From assembly GCF_007673235.1 (NCBI RefSeq), contig NZ_VDZH01000001.1, forward strand, positions 1 to 45,062: DNA of 45,062 nucleotides, given 5' to 3'. Of the stretch, positions 24,915 through 33,403 are shown one piece after another. The notes below the pieces were generated by a model. That model did no database searches and was not told the origin of the DNA. It worked only from the letters and a program-made list of their open reading frames with translations. Numbering within the stretch: position 1 is the first letter of the stretch; the number at the start of each line of letters is the position of its first letter. The translations under genes were made by a program, and so were the position numbers. The DNA is from Curtobacterium pusillum (GTDB lineage Bacteria; Actinomycetota; Actinomycetes; Actinomycetales; Microbacteriaceae).

Positions 24915-25400
24915 TCAGCCCTGCACCTCGGACGCGTCGAGGCACTTGTGCCCGTCCTTCGGCAACGTCGAGACAGCGTCCGTCAGGTCCTGGACGACCT
25001 GCGACGTGGTCAGGGACGTGTCGATGACCACCTGCACGGCGGGGGAGCGGCCGAACGTCGTGTAGACGATCTGCTTTCCGCGGTCGTCCCGGATCCAGTC
25101 GACGCCGCCCTGGTCGAAGCAGGGCAGGTCGGACACCGTCGGCACCGTGACGCCGCAGTGGTAGATCGCCGCCTCCGGGTCGCCCCACGCGGCGGTCGAC
25201 TGCGCGTTGGTGTTGCGGAGGTCGAACTTCGTGTCGACGGCGGCCGGCAGGCGCACCTGGGCCGCGGCGCACGCGGCAGCGTTCGCGGAGGGTGCGGGAG
25301 ACATCGCGACGGCGTTCGTGCAGCCCGTCAGCCCGGCGGCGAGTGCCACGACGACGCCCAAGATCGCGATCGTCCGGGAGGGTCGGCGCACGGTGTCCAT
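24915..25400 (-). CDS. DUF3515 family lipoprotein
   Basis: 161 residues. The N-terminal signal peptide ends in lipobox LTGC, with the lipidated cysteine at residue 27, so it is anchored outside the cytoplasmic membrane. It has four further cysteines in the mature region, which could form disulfides. DUF3515 proteins are found between ddl and thiL across Actinobacteria; their function is unknown. The context suggests an envelope role. It is divergent from thiL with overlapping promoters. Confidence 0.85.
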   Translation of the reverse strand: MDTVRRPSRTIAILGVVVALAAGLTGCTNAVAMSPAPSANAAACAAAQVRLPAAVDTKFDLRNTNAQSTAAWGDPEAAIYHCGVTVPTVSDLPCFDQGGVDWIRDDRGKQIVYTTFGRSPAVQVVIDTSLTTSQVVQDLTDAVSTLPKDGHKCLDASEVQG

Positions 25401-25408
25401 CGACGTCC

Positions 25409-25418
25409 AGGCTACCGT
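25409..25418. promoter_or_regulatory. Overlapping divergent -10 boxes of DUF3515 and thiL
   Basis: Minus strand TAGCCT (25409-25414) ends 8 nt before the DUF3515 ATG. Plus strand TACCGT (25413-25418) ends 6 nt before the thiL GTG. The two boxes share two base pairs, so the two genes cannot fire at the same instant. Both mRNAs would be leaderless or nearly so. Confidence 0.5.
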
Positions 25419-25424
25419 TCTCGT

Positions 25425-26429
25425 GTGGACGCGACGTACGACGCCTGGGCCGGACCGACCGTGGGGGACCTCGGTGAACTCGTCGTCCTCGACCGCATCG
25501 TGCGACGGCTGCCCGCCGGCTCGCCGCTGCTCGGCCCCGGTGACGACTGCGGAGTCGTCGCCGCCCCGGACGGCCGGTTCGTCGTGACCACCGACATGAT
25601 GGTCCACGGTCCGGACTTCCGGTGGGCGTGGTCGTCGCCCGAGGACGTCGGCTGGAAGGCCGCCGCCACTAACCTCTCCGACGTCTGTGCGATGGGCGCC
25701 GTGCCGTCCGGACTCGTCATCGCGCTCGCGGCGCCCCAGGACACCCCGGTCGCGGTCCTCGAGTCCTTCGCCGACGGGGTGCGCCTGGCCGTGGACGCCC
25801 TCTCGCCGGGCTGCGGCGTGGTCGGCGGGGACCTGTCCACCTCGGCGACGTTCACGGTGTCCGTGACGGCGTTCGGTGATCTGCTCGGACACGATCCGGT
25901 GCTCCGGTCCGGTGCCCGCGTCGGCGACGTCCTGGCCGTGTCCGGCGAGCTCGGCCGAGCGGCTCGCGGCCTGACCCGGCTGTTCCACGAGGGCGTCGAC
26001 GCCGCCGGCGAGCCGTCCCGTGCCGCGACGCTCGCGAGCGGCGCCGATGCCGACCCGGACGTCGCACGACAGCGGCGCCCGGTGCCGCCCATCGCCGACG
26101 GGCCACTGGCCGCCACCACCGGTGCGACGGCGATGCTCGACCTCTCCGACGGCCTGGCGATCGACGCCGGGCGGCTCGCCCGCGCCAGCGGGGTGACGCT
26201 CTCGCTCGAGGCCGCGCTCGACGGTGCTGTCCTCGACGAGGTCGCGCTGCACGGCGGCGAGGACCACGGCCTGCTCGCGACCTTCCCGCCCGACACAGCG
26301 CTGCCCGGGGGCTTCCGACGGATCGGCGTCGTGCTCGACCGCGGCGACGCGGACCTCGTGCGCGGGGGTGTCGCCGTGCCGACGACCGGCTGGGATCCGT
26401 ACGCCGACTGGGACGGCGCCGCCGGCTGA
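25425..26429 (+). CDS. thiL: Thiamine-monophosphate kinase
   Basis: 334 residues, AIR-synthase/PurM fold. It phosphorylates thiamine monophosphate to thiamine diphosphate, the last step of thiamine cofactor synthesis. Motifs are GPGDDCGVV (usually GDDAA), TNLSDVCAMGA, GVVGGDLSTS (usually GGDTT), the LDLSDGLAIDAGRLA helix and HGGEDHGLLATFP. The small departures from consensus are conservative. GTG 25425 gives the standard N-terminus. It is convergent with rsmD across a 204-bp spacer. Confidence 0.92.
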   Translation: MDATYDAWAGPTVGDLGELVVLDRIVRRLPAGSPLLGPGDDCGVVAAPDGRFVVTTDMMVHGPDFRWAWSSPEDVGWKAAATNLSDVCAMGAVPSGLVIALAAPQDTPVAVLESFADGVRLAVDALSPGCGVVGGDLSTSATFTVSVTAFGDLLGHDPVLRSGARVGDVLAVSGELGRAARGLTRLFHEGVDAAGEPSRAATLASGADADPDVARQRRPVPPIADGPLAATTGATAMLDLSDGLAIDAGRLARASGVTLSLEAALDGAVLDEVALHGGEDHGLLATFPPDTALPGGFRRIGVVLDRGDADLVRGGVAVPTTGWDPYADWDGAAG

Positions 26430-26461
26430 CGAGCCGGCAGGCGCCGGCGCCGTCCCGGAAC

Positions 26462-26571
26462 GACATCGTCGATGTCGTACGACAGCGGATTCGTCGCTAC
26501 CGCGCGCCTGCGACTGTTGCACGGGCGTGCTTGCGACATCGCGGACGTCGTACGACAACGGAGACGTCGCT
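26462..26571. repeat. Two-copy palindromic repeat between thiL and rsmD
   Basis: A 37-nt element at 26462-26498 recurs at 26535-26571 with six mismatches, 73 bp apart. Each copy holds the perfect palindrome GTCGTACGAC, and the first also holds GACATCG-T-CGATGTC. The spacer between the convergent genes is otherwise empty. This could be a protein-binding site or a paired terminator. Confidence 0.65.
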
Positions 26572-26633
26572 TCAGGGCGACAGCCAACAGGCGCGCGACG
26601 ACCGCGCCGCGCCCCCGGCGGCGTCCGCCACGC

Positions 26634-27197
26634 CTACTCGGCCGAGACGACGGCCTCCCACGCCACGGTCTCGCCGTAGCTGCGCTTGCTGAACGGCTCC
26701 AGCCCCGCGGGCCACGCGGGCTCCGCCGAGCGCTTGCTCCGCTCCACGATCACCACGGCGTCCTTCGTGAGGCGCGGCACCAGGGCCTCGAGCACCTCGG
26801 CGATCTCGTGCTCCGTGACGTCGTACGGCGGATCGATGAACACCAGGTCGAACGTCCGCACGGTCCCGCGCAGGTACCCCAGCACGGGCTGCGGCTGCAC
26901 GTCGATCCGCACGCCCGGCACGCGCTGCTGCACGGCCTTCGCGTTCGCACGGCACGCCTGTGCCGCCGCCGAGGCACGGTCGACGAGCACCACCTCGACC
27001 GCACCGCGCGACGCTGCCTCGAGCCCGAGCGCACCCGTTCCGGCGTAGAGGTCCGCGACCGAGGTGTCGTCGACCAGCCCACGTGCCTCGAGCGACGAGA
27101 ACAGGGCCTCGCGCACCCGGTCGCTCGTCGGTCGGGTGCCGGACTTCGGCACCCGGAGCGTCGTGGAACCGGCGGCGCCGGCGATGATGCGGGTCAT
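26634..27197 (-). CDS. rsmD: 16S rRNA (guanine(966)-N(2))-methyltransferase
   Basis: 187 residues. It methylates G966 of 16S rRNA using S-adenosylmethionine. The SAM-binding motif DLYAGTGALGLEA is at 49-61 and the catalytic DPPYD at 122-126. The N-terminal MTRIIAGAAGSTTL and SDRVREALFSSL are typical of RsmD. The start is ATG 27197, with a TACGGT box 6 nt upstream. It is divergent from recG, as is common in this genome neighbourhood. Confidence 0.94.
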   Translation of the reverse strand: MTRIIAGAAGSTTLRVPKSGTRPTSDRVREALFSSLEARGLVDDTSVADLYAGTGALGLEAASRGAVEVVLVDRASAAAQACRANAKAVQQRVPGVRIDVQPQPVLGYLRGTVRTFDLVFIDPPYDVTEHEIAEVLEALVPRLTKDAVVIVERSKRSAEPAWPAGLEPFSKRSYGETVAWEAVVSAE

Positions 27198-27203
27198 GCA
27201 GCC

Positions 27204-27209
27204 ACCGTA
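27204..27209 (-). promoter_or_regulatory. -10 box of rsmD (leaderless)
   Basis: TACGGT on the minus strand ends 6 nt before the ATG at 27197; no ribosome-binding site. Confidence 0.5.
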
Positions 27210-27281
27210 GCGGGCCGCCGGGTGCTCCAGCAGTTGTCCACAGGCCTGCCTGGAGGCGCGGGGCACGTCGGTCCTGCCGGG

Positions 27282-27287
27282 TACCGT
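27282..27287 (+). promoter_or_regulatory. -10 box of recG (leaderless)
   Basis: TACCGT ends 6 nt before the GTG at 27294, the same sequence and spacing as at thiL. Confidence 0.5.
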
Positions 27288-27293
27288 TGACGT

Positions 27294-29516
27294 GTGGTCA
27301 CGACCGGAACGACAACCGAGCCGGCGGTGCCGGACCTCGGTCCCGCACCGCTCGACGCGCGGTTGGCGAACGTCCTCGGCGGCCGGACGGCGGCCGCCGT
27401 CGAGAAGGCGTTCGGGTACCGCACGGTCGGCGAGTTCCTCGAGCACGCGCCACGCAGGTACGCCGAGCGCGGGGCCCTGACGGCGCTCGACTCGTTGGCG
27501 ATCGGCGAGTCCGTGACGATCGTGGCCGAGGTCGTCGACGTGCGCGAACGGACGATGCGTGCCCGGCGCGGGTCGATCCTCGAAGCGAAGATCGGCGACG
27601 GCAAGGGGTTGCTGACCCTGACGTTCTTCAACCAGGGCTGGCGGACGAAGGACCTGGTGCCCGGTGCCCGCGGCATCTTCTCCGGCAAGGTCGGCGACTA
27701 CCGGGGTGCTCGACAGCTCGCGCACCCGGACTACGAGCTGTTCGACCGTGACGACCCCCGGGCCACCGCTGACCCCGAGTCCGAGGAAGCGATCCGCTTC
27801 TCGCGCCAGCCGATCCCGATCTACCCGGCGACGTCGACGTTGACCTCGTGGCAGATCGCCAAGTCGATGGCGATCGTGCTCGACACCCTGCCCGACGTCC
27901 CCGACCCGATCCCCGGTCGCGTGCGGACGCGGCTCGACCTCGTGCCGTTCCGTCGCGCCCTGGAACTGCTCCATCGCCCCGAGAAGGTCGCGGACTTCAA
28001 GCGCGCTCAGGACGCGCTGCGCTACCGCGAGGCGTTCGTCCTGCAGACCGCCCTCGTGCAGCGCCGCATCGCCGCGCGGGCGACGGCTGCCACTCCTCGG
28101 ACGGCGTCGCCTGGCGGCACCCTCGCGCGCTTCGACGCCACCCTGCCGTTCACCCTCACCGAGGACCAGCAGTCGGTCGGCGCCGAGATCGCGCACGACC
28201 TGGCGGCGGACTGGCCCATGCACCGCCTGGTGCAGGGCGAGGTCGGTTCCGGCAAGACCCTCGTGGCGATCCGCGCGATGCTCACGGTGGCAGAGTCGGG
28301 CGGGCAGTCCGCGCTCATCGCCCCGACCGAGGTGCTCGCGGCGCAGCACCTCCGGTCGATCGTGAAGTTCCTCGGCCCCGACCTCGCGGCGGAGCTCCGA
28401 CCGGTGATCCTCACCGGCTCGCAGTCCACCGACGAACGCCGCCGTGCCCTGCTCGCCGCGGCGTCCGGCAGCTCCCGGCTCGTCGTCGGGACGCACGCGC
28501 TCCTCGGCGACCGGGTCGACTTCGCCGAGCTCGGGCTGGTGGTGGTGGACGAACAGCACCGCTTCGGTGTCGAGCAGCGCGAGGCGCTCCGCACGAAGGG
28601 CGTGACGCCGCCGCACGTGCTGGTCCTCACCGCGACGCCGATCCCGCGCACGGTGGCGATGACGGTGTTCGGCGACCTCGACGTCTCGACCATCACGGGC
28701 CTTCCCTCCGGGCGCGCCGGCGTCGAGACCTTCACGGTGCCGCTCGCCGAGCACCCGGGCTGGGAGTCCCGCATCTGGACCCGCATGGCCGAGGAACTCG
28801 CCGACGGGCGGCAGGCCTTCGTGGTGTGCCCCGCGATCGACGACGCCCACACCGAGGACGACGGCGAGCCCGACCCCGAGAGCGACGACGCCCCCAAGCG
28901 TGCCCCTGCCACCGTGCTCGCCACGGCGGAACGGATGCGGACCATGCCGGTGCTCGCCGGCCGCCGCATCGAGGTGCTGCACGGCCGTATGACCTCGGAG
29001 GAGAAGGACCGCGTCATGACGTCCTTCGCCGCGGGCGACGTCGACGTCCTCGTCGCGACGACCGTGATCGAGGTCGGCGTCGACGTGCCGAACGCCTCGA
29101 TGATGGCGGTCCTCGACGCCGACCGGTTCGGGGTCTCGCAGCTCCACCAGCTCCGCGGACGCATCGGTCGCGGGCAGTGGGCGGGCGTCTGCCTGCTCGT
29201 GACCGCGGCCGAGGCCGAGACGACCTCGCGGGAACGGGTCGACGCGGTGTCGGCGTCCGACGACGGCTTCGAGCTGGCGCGGGTCGACCTCGAGCTCCGG
29301 CGCGAAGGCGACGTCCTCGGTGAACGGCAGTCCGGCGGTCGGTCGTCGCTCAACCTGCTGCGGGTGGTCGAGCACGCCGACCTGATCATCGACGCGCGCG
29401 AAGAAGCCGAGCGCGTCCTCGAGCCCGACCCGCAGCTCGAGGGCCACCCGGCGCTGCGCGAGGCCCTGGCCCGGCGGCTCGACGAGTCGGACGCCGCGTT
29501 CCTCGGCAAGAACTGA
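27294..29516 (+). CDS. recG: ATP-dependent DNA helicase RecG
   Basis: 740 residues. It remodels stalled replication forks and branched recombination intermediates. The N-terminal wedge/OB domain (about 60-170) binds branched DNA. Superfamily 2 helicase motifs follow: Walker A GEVGSGKT (315-322), DEQH ([14 protein letters not shown]), [12 protein letters not shown], and the C-terminal [15 protein letters not shown] and QLRGRIGRG. The GTG start lacks a ribosome-binding site. An acidic insert ([13 protein letters not shown]) sits between the helicase domains. Confidence 0.96.
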   Translation: MVTTGTTTEPAVPDLGPAPLDARLANVLGGRTAAAVEKAFGYRTVGEFLEHAPRRYAERGALTALDSLAIGESVTIVAEVVDVRERTMRARRGSILEAKIGDGKGLLTLTFFNQGWRTKDLVPGARGIFSGKVGDYRGARQLAHPDYELFDRDDPRATADPESEEAIRFSRQPIPIYPATSTLTSWQIAKSMAIVLDTLPDVPDPIPGRVRTRLDLVPFRRALELLHRPEKVADFKRAQDALRYREAFVLQTALVQRRIAARATAATPRTASPGGTLARFDATLPFTLTEDQQSVGAEIAHDLAADWPMHRLVQGEVGSGKTLVAIRAMLTVAESGGQSALIAPTEVLAAQHLRSIVKFLGPDLAAELRPVILTGSQSTDERRRALLAAASGSSRLVVGTHALLGDRVDFAELGLVVVDEQHRFGVEQREALRTKGVTPPHVLVLTATPIPRTVAMTVFGDLDVSTITGLPSGRAGVETFTVPLAEHPGWESRIWTRMAEELADGRQAFVVCPAIDDAHTEDDGEPDPESDDAPKRAPATVLATAERMRTMPVLAGRRIEVLHGRMTSEEKDRVMTSFAAGDVDVLVATTVIEVGVDVPNASMMAVLDADRFGVSQLHQLRGRIGRGQWAGVCLLVTAAEAETTSRERVDAVSASDDGFELARVDLELRREGDVLGERQSGGRSSLNLLRVVEHADLIIDAREEAERVLEPDPQLEGHPALREALARRLDESDAAFLGKN

Positions 29517-29543
29517 TCGAGCCGGACGCCCGGGGACGACCGG

Positions 29544-29549
29544 TATCGT
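29544..29549 (+). promoter_or_regulatory. -10 box of coaD (leaderless)
   Basis: TATCGT ends 7 nt before the ATG at 29557; no ribosome-binding site. Confidence 0.5.
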
Positions 29550-29556
29550 CACTGCC

Positions 29557-30051
29557 ATGGCGCAGATCGCGGTGGTCCCCGGTTCGTTCGATCCCGTGAC
29601 CCTCGGGCACCTCGACGTGATCGGGCGTGCGGCGGGATTGTTCGACGAGGTGCACGTGCTCGTCGTGCACAACCCGGACAAGAAGCCCGCCATGTTCGAC
29701 GCCGTCGACCGGGTGCGCCTCATCGAGGAGTCCTTCGTCGAGACCGGCGTCCCCGACAACGTCCGGGTCGGGGAGTGGACCTCCGGTCTGCTCGTCGACT
29801 ACTGCCGGCAGGTCGGCGCGACGGTCCTGGTCAAGGGTGTCCGTTCCGGCGAGGACGTCGCGTACGAGACCCCGATGGCGATCATGAACCGGCACCTCGC
29901 CGACGTCGAGACGGTGTTCCTGCTGCCCGAGGCGTCCCGTGCGCATGTGTCGAGCTCGCTCATCCGTCAGGTCGCCTCGCTCGGCGGCGACGTCGCCCCG
30001 TACGTCCCGGCCGTGGTGGCCGCGGCGTTGCACGAGCACACCGGCCGCTGA
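29557..30051 (+). CDS. coaD: Pantetheine-phosphate adenylyltransferase
   Basis: 164 residues, the usual length. It adenylates 4'-phosphopantetheine to dephospho-CoA. The nucleotidyltransferase motif [11 protein letters not shown] (8-18) carries the TxGH signature, and the C-terminal [15 protein letters not shown] is the second conserved block (ISSTxIR type). It sits 40 bp after recG in the classical recG-coaD-DUF177-rpmF order. Confidence 0.96.
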   Translation: MAQIAVVPGSFDPVTLGHLDVIGRAAGLFDEVHVLVVHNPDKKPAMFDAVDRVRLIEESFVETGVPDNVRVGEWTSGLLVDYCRQVGATVLVKGVRSGEDVAYETPMAIMNRHLADVETVFLLPEASRAHVSSSLIRQVASLGGDVAPYVPAVVAAALHEHTGR

Positions 30052-30108
30052 TCGCCGGACGGAACGGGACACGCCCGCCCCTGCCTCGACTCGTGGGCCG
30101 GAGCGATG

Positions 30109-30114
30109 TAGGCT
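30109..30114 (+). promoter_or_regulatory. -10 box of the DUF177-rpmF operon
   Basis: TAGGCT ends 8 nt before the GTG at 30123. Confidence 0.45.
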
Positions 30115-30122
30115 TGTCGACC

Positions 30123-30698
30123 GTGTCTTCCCACGTGAACAGCCCCTACGCCCTGCGCGTGCGCGATCTCGCGCACCGGCCGGGTGAGATGCGCGAGCAC
30201 ACGCTCGACATCGAGGTGCCGGACGCGATGGGGGCCGGCGTCATCGCCGTCCGACAGGGCGCGTCGATGCAGATCGACCTCCGCCTCGAGGGCCTGCACG
30301 AGGGCGTCCTGGTGTCCGGGCACGCGAGTGCCGAGGCTGCGGGGGAGTGCTCGCGCTGCCTCATCGAGATCAGCGAACCCGTTGAGGTCGATTTCGCCGA
30401 GCTGTTCGCGTATGATGCCTCGGAGGATTTCGACTTCTTCGTTCACGATGACCACGTGGATTGTGAACAGGTCGTTCGAGATGCGGTGGTGCTGGCGCTG
30501 CCGTTCCAGCCGGTCTGTCGACCGGACTGCCCAGGACTCGACCCGGTGACGGGTGAGCGACTGGCCGACATCGGCGAGCAGCGCGCTCACGAGGTCCTGG
30601 ACCCGCGATGGGCTGCCCTGCAGTCCTTGACGTCCGACAGCACCGACACCCAGACCACCGAGGGTCAGGAGCGGTCCGAAGCCGACCAGGCCGACTGA
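30123..30698 (+). CDS. DUF177 (YceD) family protein
   Basis: 191 residues. YceD-type proteins are encoded directly upstream of rpmF across bacteria and are linked to 23S rRNA or 50S maturation. Cysteine pairs at ECSRCLIEI and VCRPDCPG could bind zinc. An acidic segment (YDASEDFDFFVHDDHVDCE) lies between them, and the tail is acidic and disordered. GTG 30123 gives the family N-terminus (LRVRDLAHRPGEMRE). It is co-transcribed with rpmF, 48 bp downstream. Confidence 0.9.
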   Translation: MSSHVNSPYALRVRDLAHRPGEMREHTLDIEVPDAMGAGVIAVRQGASMQIDLRLEGLHEGVLVSGHASAEAAGECSRCLIEISEPVEVDFAELFAYDASEDFDFFVHDDHVDCEQVVRDAVVLALPFQPVCRPDCPGLDPVTGERLADIGEQRAHEVLDPRWAALQSLTSDSTDTQTTEGQERSEADQAD

Positions 30699-30746
30699 CC
30701 GCCCGTCCCTCGACACTGACCACCGACCAACCGAAAGAGAACCACC

Positions 30747-30950
30747 ATGGCCGTTCCCAAGCGCAAGCAGTCCCGTGCCAACACGCACGCCCGTCGTTCG
30801 CAGTGGAAGGCCGCGCCGGTCCAGCTCGTGAAGACGATCGAGAACGGCAAGGTCACCTACAGCCTCCCGCACCGTGCCAAGGTCGTCGAGGACTCCGCCG
30901 GCACCCCCCTGTACATGGAGTACAAGGGCCGCAAGGTCGCCGACGTCTGA
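30747..30950 (+). CDS. rpmF: 50S ribosomal protein L32
   Basis: 67 residues. The N-terminus [20 protein letters not shown] is characteristic. This is the zinc-independent form: it lacks the four cysteines of the zinc-ribbon version. The ATG has a GAAAGAGA leader acting as a weak ribosome-binding site. It lies between DUF177 and rnc. Confidence 0.96.
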   Translation: MAVPKRKQSRANTHARRSQWKAAPVQLVKTIENGKVTYSLPHRAKVVEDSAGTPLYMEYKGRKVADV

Positions 30951-30963
30951 TCGGACCGCACGC

Positions 30964-31689
30964 ATGACAGCGACGTCCGGCGTTACGGGGTCCCGCCCCG
31001 TGGGGCCGGACGTCGTTCGTCTGCGGGAGCAGCTCGGGGCCGACATCGACCTCGAGCTGCTCCAGCTCGCCCTGACGCACCGTTCGTTCGCGTACGAGCA
31101 CGGTGGCATCGGGCACAACGAACGCCTCGAGTTCCTCGGGGACTCCATCCTCGGCCAGGCCGTGACCGTGAAGCTCTACCGGTCGTTCCCCGAGCTCGAC
31201 GAGGGTGACCTTGCCAAGCGGCGGGCGAGCCTGGTGTCGACGGTGGCCCTCGCCGAGATAGCCCGCATGATCGGGCTCGGCGCGTACCTCCGCCTCGGCA
31301 AGGGCGAGGAACAGACCGGCGGTCGCGACAAGTCGTCGATCCTGGCCGACACCGTGGAAGCCGTCATCGGCGCCACGTACCTGTCCGCCGGCCCGGACCC
31401 GGCGACCGACCTCGTGCTCCGGCTCGTCGAACCGCTGCTGGTCGACCCGGACCGGTTCGGTGCCGCGATGGACCCCAAGACCAGCCTGCAGGAGCTCGCG
31501 TCGAGCCTGTCGCTCGGCAACCCGTCGTACCGCGTGACCGAAGCCGGTCCCGACCACGACAAGACCTTCCACGCGACGGTCGTGCTGCAGGGCGAGGACG
31601 TCTCCACCGGCTCCGGGTCGAGCAAGAAGACCGCCGAGATGGCCGCCGCGCTCGAGGCGTGGACGCGGCTCTCCGGCCGGGCGGCCTGA
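30964..31689 (+). CDS. rnc: Ribonuclease III
   Basis: 241 residues. This endonuclease for double-stranded RNA is used in rRNA and mRNA processing. The RNase III signature NERLEFLGDS is at 52-61 and the second acidic site ILADTVEAVIGATYL near 120-135. A double-stranded RNA-binding domain occupies the C-terminal third (KTSLQELA ... GSSKKTAEMAAALEAW). The ATG at 30964 is 13 nt after rpmF. The gap to mutM is only 4 nt. Confidence 0.95.
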   Translation: MTATSGVTGSRPVGPDVVRLREQLGADIDLELLQLALTHRSFAYEHGGIGHNERLEFLGDSILGQAVTVKLYRSFPELDEGDLAKRRASLVSTVALAEIARMIGLGAYLRLGKGEEQTGGRDKSSILADTVEAVIGATYLSAGPDPATDLVLRLVEPLLVDPDRFGAAMDPKTSLQELASSLSLGNPSYRVTEAGPDHDKTFHATVVLQGEDVSTGSGSSKKTAEMAAALEAWTRLSGRAA

Positions 31690-31693
31690 CCGC

Positions 31694-32665
31694 GTGCCCG
31701 AACTCCCCGAGGTCGAGGTCGTCCGCGCCGGCCTCGAACCCGCCGTCAGCGGTGCGCGTGTGCTGCACGTGGACGTCGTCGACGACCGCGCCCTCACCCG
31801 GCACGACGGGCCCGCCGAGGACTTCGCCGACCGGCTGACCGGCCGCACGATCGCCGCCGCGGTCCGCCGGGGCAAGTTCCTCTGGATGCCGCTGCAGCCC
31901 GAGCGCGACGGCGACGCTCCAGAGGCCCTCGTCGCGCACCTCGGGATGAGCGGCCAGATCCTGCTGGGTCGGGGGCGCGAGGCGGCGAAGCACCGCCGGA
32001 TCCTCATCGACGTGCAGCCCGCCGGCACCGACCGCGACGGGACACCGGAGCCCCCGGTCGAGCTCGAGTTCGTCGACCAGCGCACCTTCGGGTCGATGGC
32101 GATCGACCAGATGGTCCCGACGATCGACGGCGCGCCCGCGGGCTTCGGCGGTCAGGTCGACGGCGCCGACCCCGACGCCGTGTGGCGCCGGAACATCCCG
32201 AAGCAGGTGTCGCACATCGCCCGGGACCCGCTCGACCCCGCGTTCGACGACGACCGGTTCGTCCGGATGGCACGGAAGCGATCGAGCGGCATCAAGCGGG
32301 TGCTGCTCGACCAGGGCGTGGTGAGCGGCATCGGGAACATCTACGCCGACGAGTCGCTGTGGGCCGCGAAGCTCAACTACGGCCGACCGGCCGACCGGCT
32401 GCCGCGGGCGTCGCTGCAGCTGCTCCTCGACGAGGTCCGCAGCGTCCTCGCACGGGCGCTCGAGGACGGCGGCACGAGCTTCGACGCGCAGTACGTCAAC
32501 GTGAACGGGCAGTCCGGGTACTTCTCGCAGCGGCTGAACGTGTACGGACAGCAGGGGAAGGCATGCCCGCGTTGCGGGACGACGATCGTCCGTGAGGCCT
32601 TCATGAACCGGTCGAGCCACATCTGCCCCGTGTGCCAACCCGCCCCTCGGTCGCGCAGGCGTTAG
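31694..32665 (+). CDS. mutM: Formamidopyrimidine-DNA glycosylase
   Basis: 323 residues. It excises 8-oxoguanine and FAPy lesions and cleaves the abasic site. The N-terminal catalytic Pro2-Glu3 is in PELPEVEVVRAGL, the strand with RRGKFLW gives the conserved lysine, and the C-terminal zinc finger is C291-x2-C294-x16-C311-x2-C314. It is longer than typical (about 285) because of inserts near residues 105-120 and 135-155. It starts with GTG. It is the last native gene before the AT-richer island. Confidence 0.95.
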   Translation: MPELPEVEVVRAGLEPAVSGARVLHVDVVDDRALTRHDGPAEDFADRLTGRTIAAAVRRGKFLWMPLQPERDGDAPEALVAHLGMSGQILLGRGREAAKHRRILIDVQPAGTDRDGTPEPPVELEFVDQRTFGSMAIDQMVPTIDGAPAGFGGQVDGADPDAVWRRNIPKQVSHIARDPLDPAFDDDRFVRMARKRSSGIKRVLLDQGVVSGIGNIYADESLWAAKLNYGRPADRLPRASLQLLLDEVRSVLARALEDGGTSFDAQYVNVNGQSGYFSQRLNVYGQQGKACPRCGTTIVREAFMNRSSHICPVCQPAPRSRRR

Positions 32666-32820
32666 CAGAACTGGAACTCTCGACGGCTCGGAACACCTAA
32701 CGACATACACGCCTGGTTCATTGAACTAGCGCCCCGAAAGTCGTTGGTGGCACCGCTACGATATAGCGTCCCGTAGTTATCCACCTTGACTGCCGTATCC
32801 GCGCTTGCGAGGCGCAGCGC

Positions 32821-33402
32821 TTGACGTCGGGCGCACGTTCTTATAGCTTTACGAGGGACTTGGGGGTACTCGACTTGTTGATTCTGCTGCGCGCATTGCT
32901 GACCTTCAACGCAACATCGCTACTGTTAGTCATTTATTTCGTCAAGAGCGTGAGTTTTGACGCAGACTCACCCAATCCTTGGGGCTATGCGTTGCCGGTC
33001 AGTCTCGTTCTGGTACCGCTACTGTCGACGGGGGTCAGTGTTAAACTTGCGGGTCGATTGACCGCTGATAATTTCCCAGTGGGAAGTGTTACATCACTGT
33101 CTCATGCGAGTAATGTTTTTCTGCCAAGTTACTTAGGGTACTTTTTTGTGGCGCTGAGTGTCCCGAATTGGCCAACGTTGATCTTTGTTTACGCGATACT
33201 GTCAGTGTTCACTTACTTCTCTCAAGCGCTTTACTTCAATCCCCTATTTCTACTGTATGGTTACCGCTTTTATTCGATCCGGACGATCGATGGGCTGGAA
33301 GCGTTCCTTATAAGCAAGGCCGATTGGCGGACGCCGGCACAGGTGTATGTGAAGTTTGCGCATCGCGTCAATGGCTTCACGTTCATTCATGGAAAGGCTT
33401 GA
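32821..33402 (+). CDS. kwaA: Kiwa-like membrane protein KwaA
   Basis: 193 residues as called. It has four predicted transmembrane helices (about 19-41, 57-75, 97-113 and 119-138) followed by a conserved-looking NP-x5-GYRFY element (140-151) and a soluble C-terminal tail. The size, topology, NP/GYxxY motif and following KwaB-like gene match KwaA, the membrane component of the Kiwa anti-phage system, which senses phage attachment at the inner membrane. The start is uncertain: TTG 32821 gives the longest frame, and TTG at 32860, 32875 or 32878 are alternatives nearer to a G-rich ribosome-binding site. Codon usage is foreign. The gene is assigned by pattern, not by search. Confidence 0.7.
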   Translation: MTSGARSYSFTRDLGVLDLLILLRALLTFNATSLLLVIYFVKSVSFDADSPNPWGYALPVSLVLVPLLSTGVSVKLAGRLTADNFPVGSVTSLSHASNVFLPSYLGYFFVALSVPNWPTLIFVYAILSVFTYFSQALYFNPLFLLYGYRFYSIRTIDGLEAFLISKADWRTPAQVYVKFAHRVNGFTFIHGKA

Positions 33403-33403
33403 A

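Noticed and set aside
26634..29759. A 1041-codon minus-strand frame covering recG
   Set aside because: Only its last 187 codons (rsmD, from ATG 27197) are real; the rest is antisense to recG.
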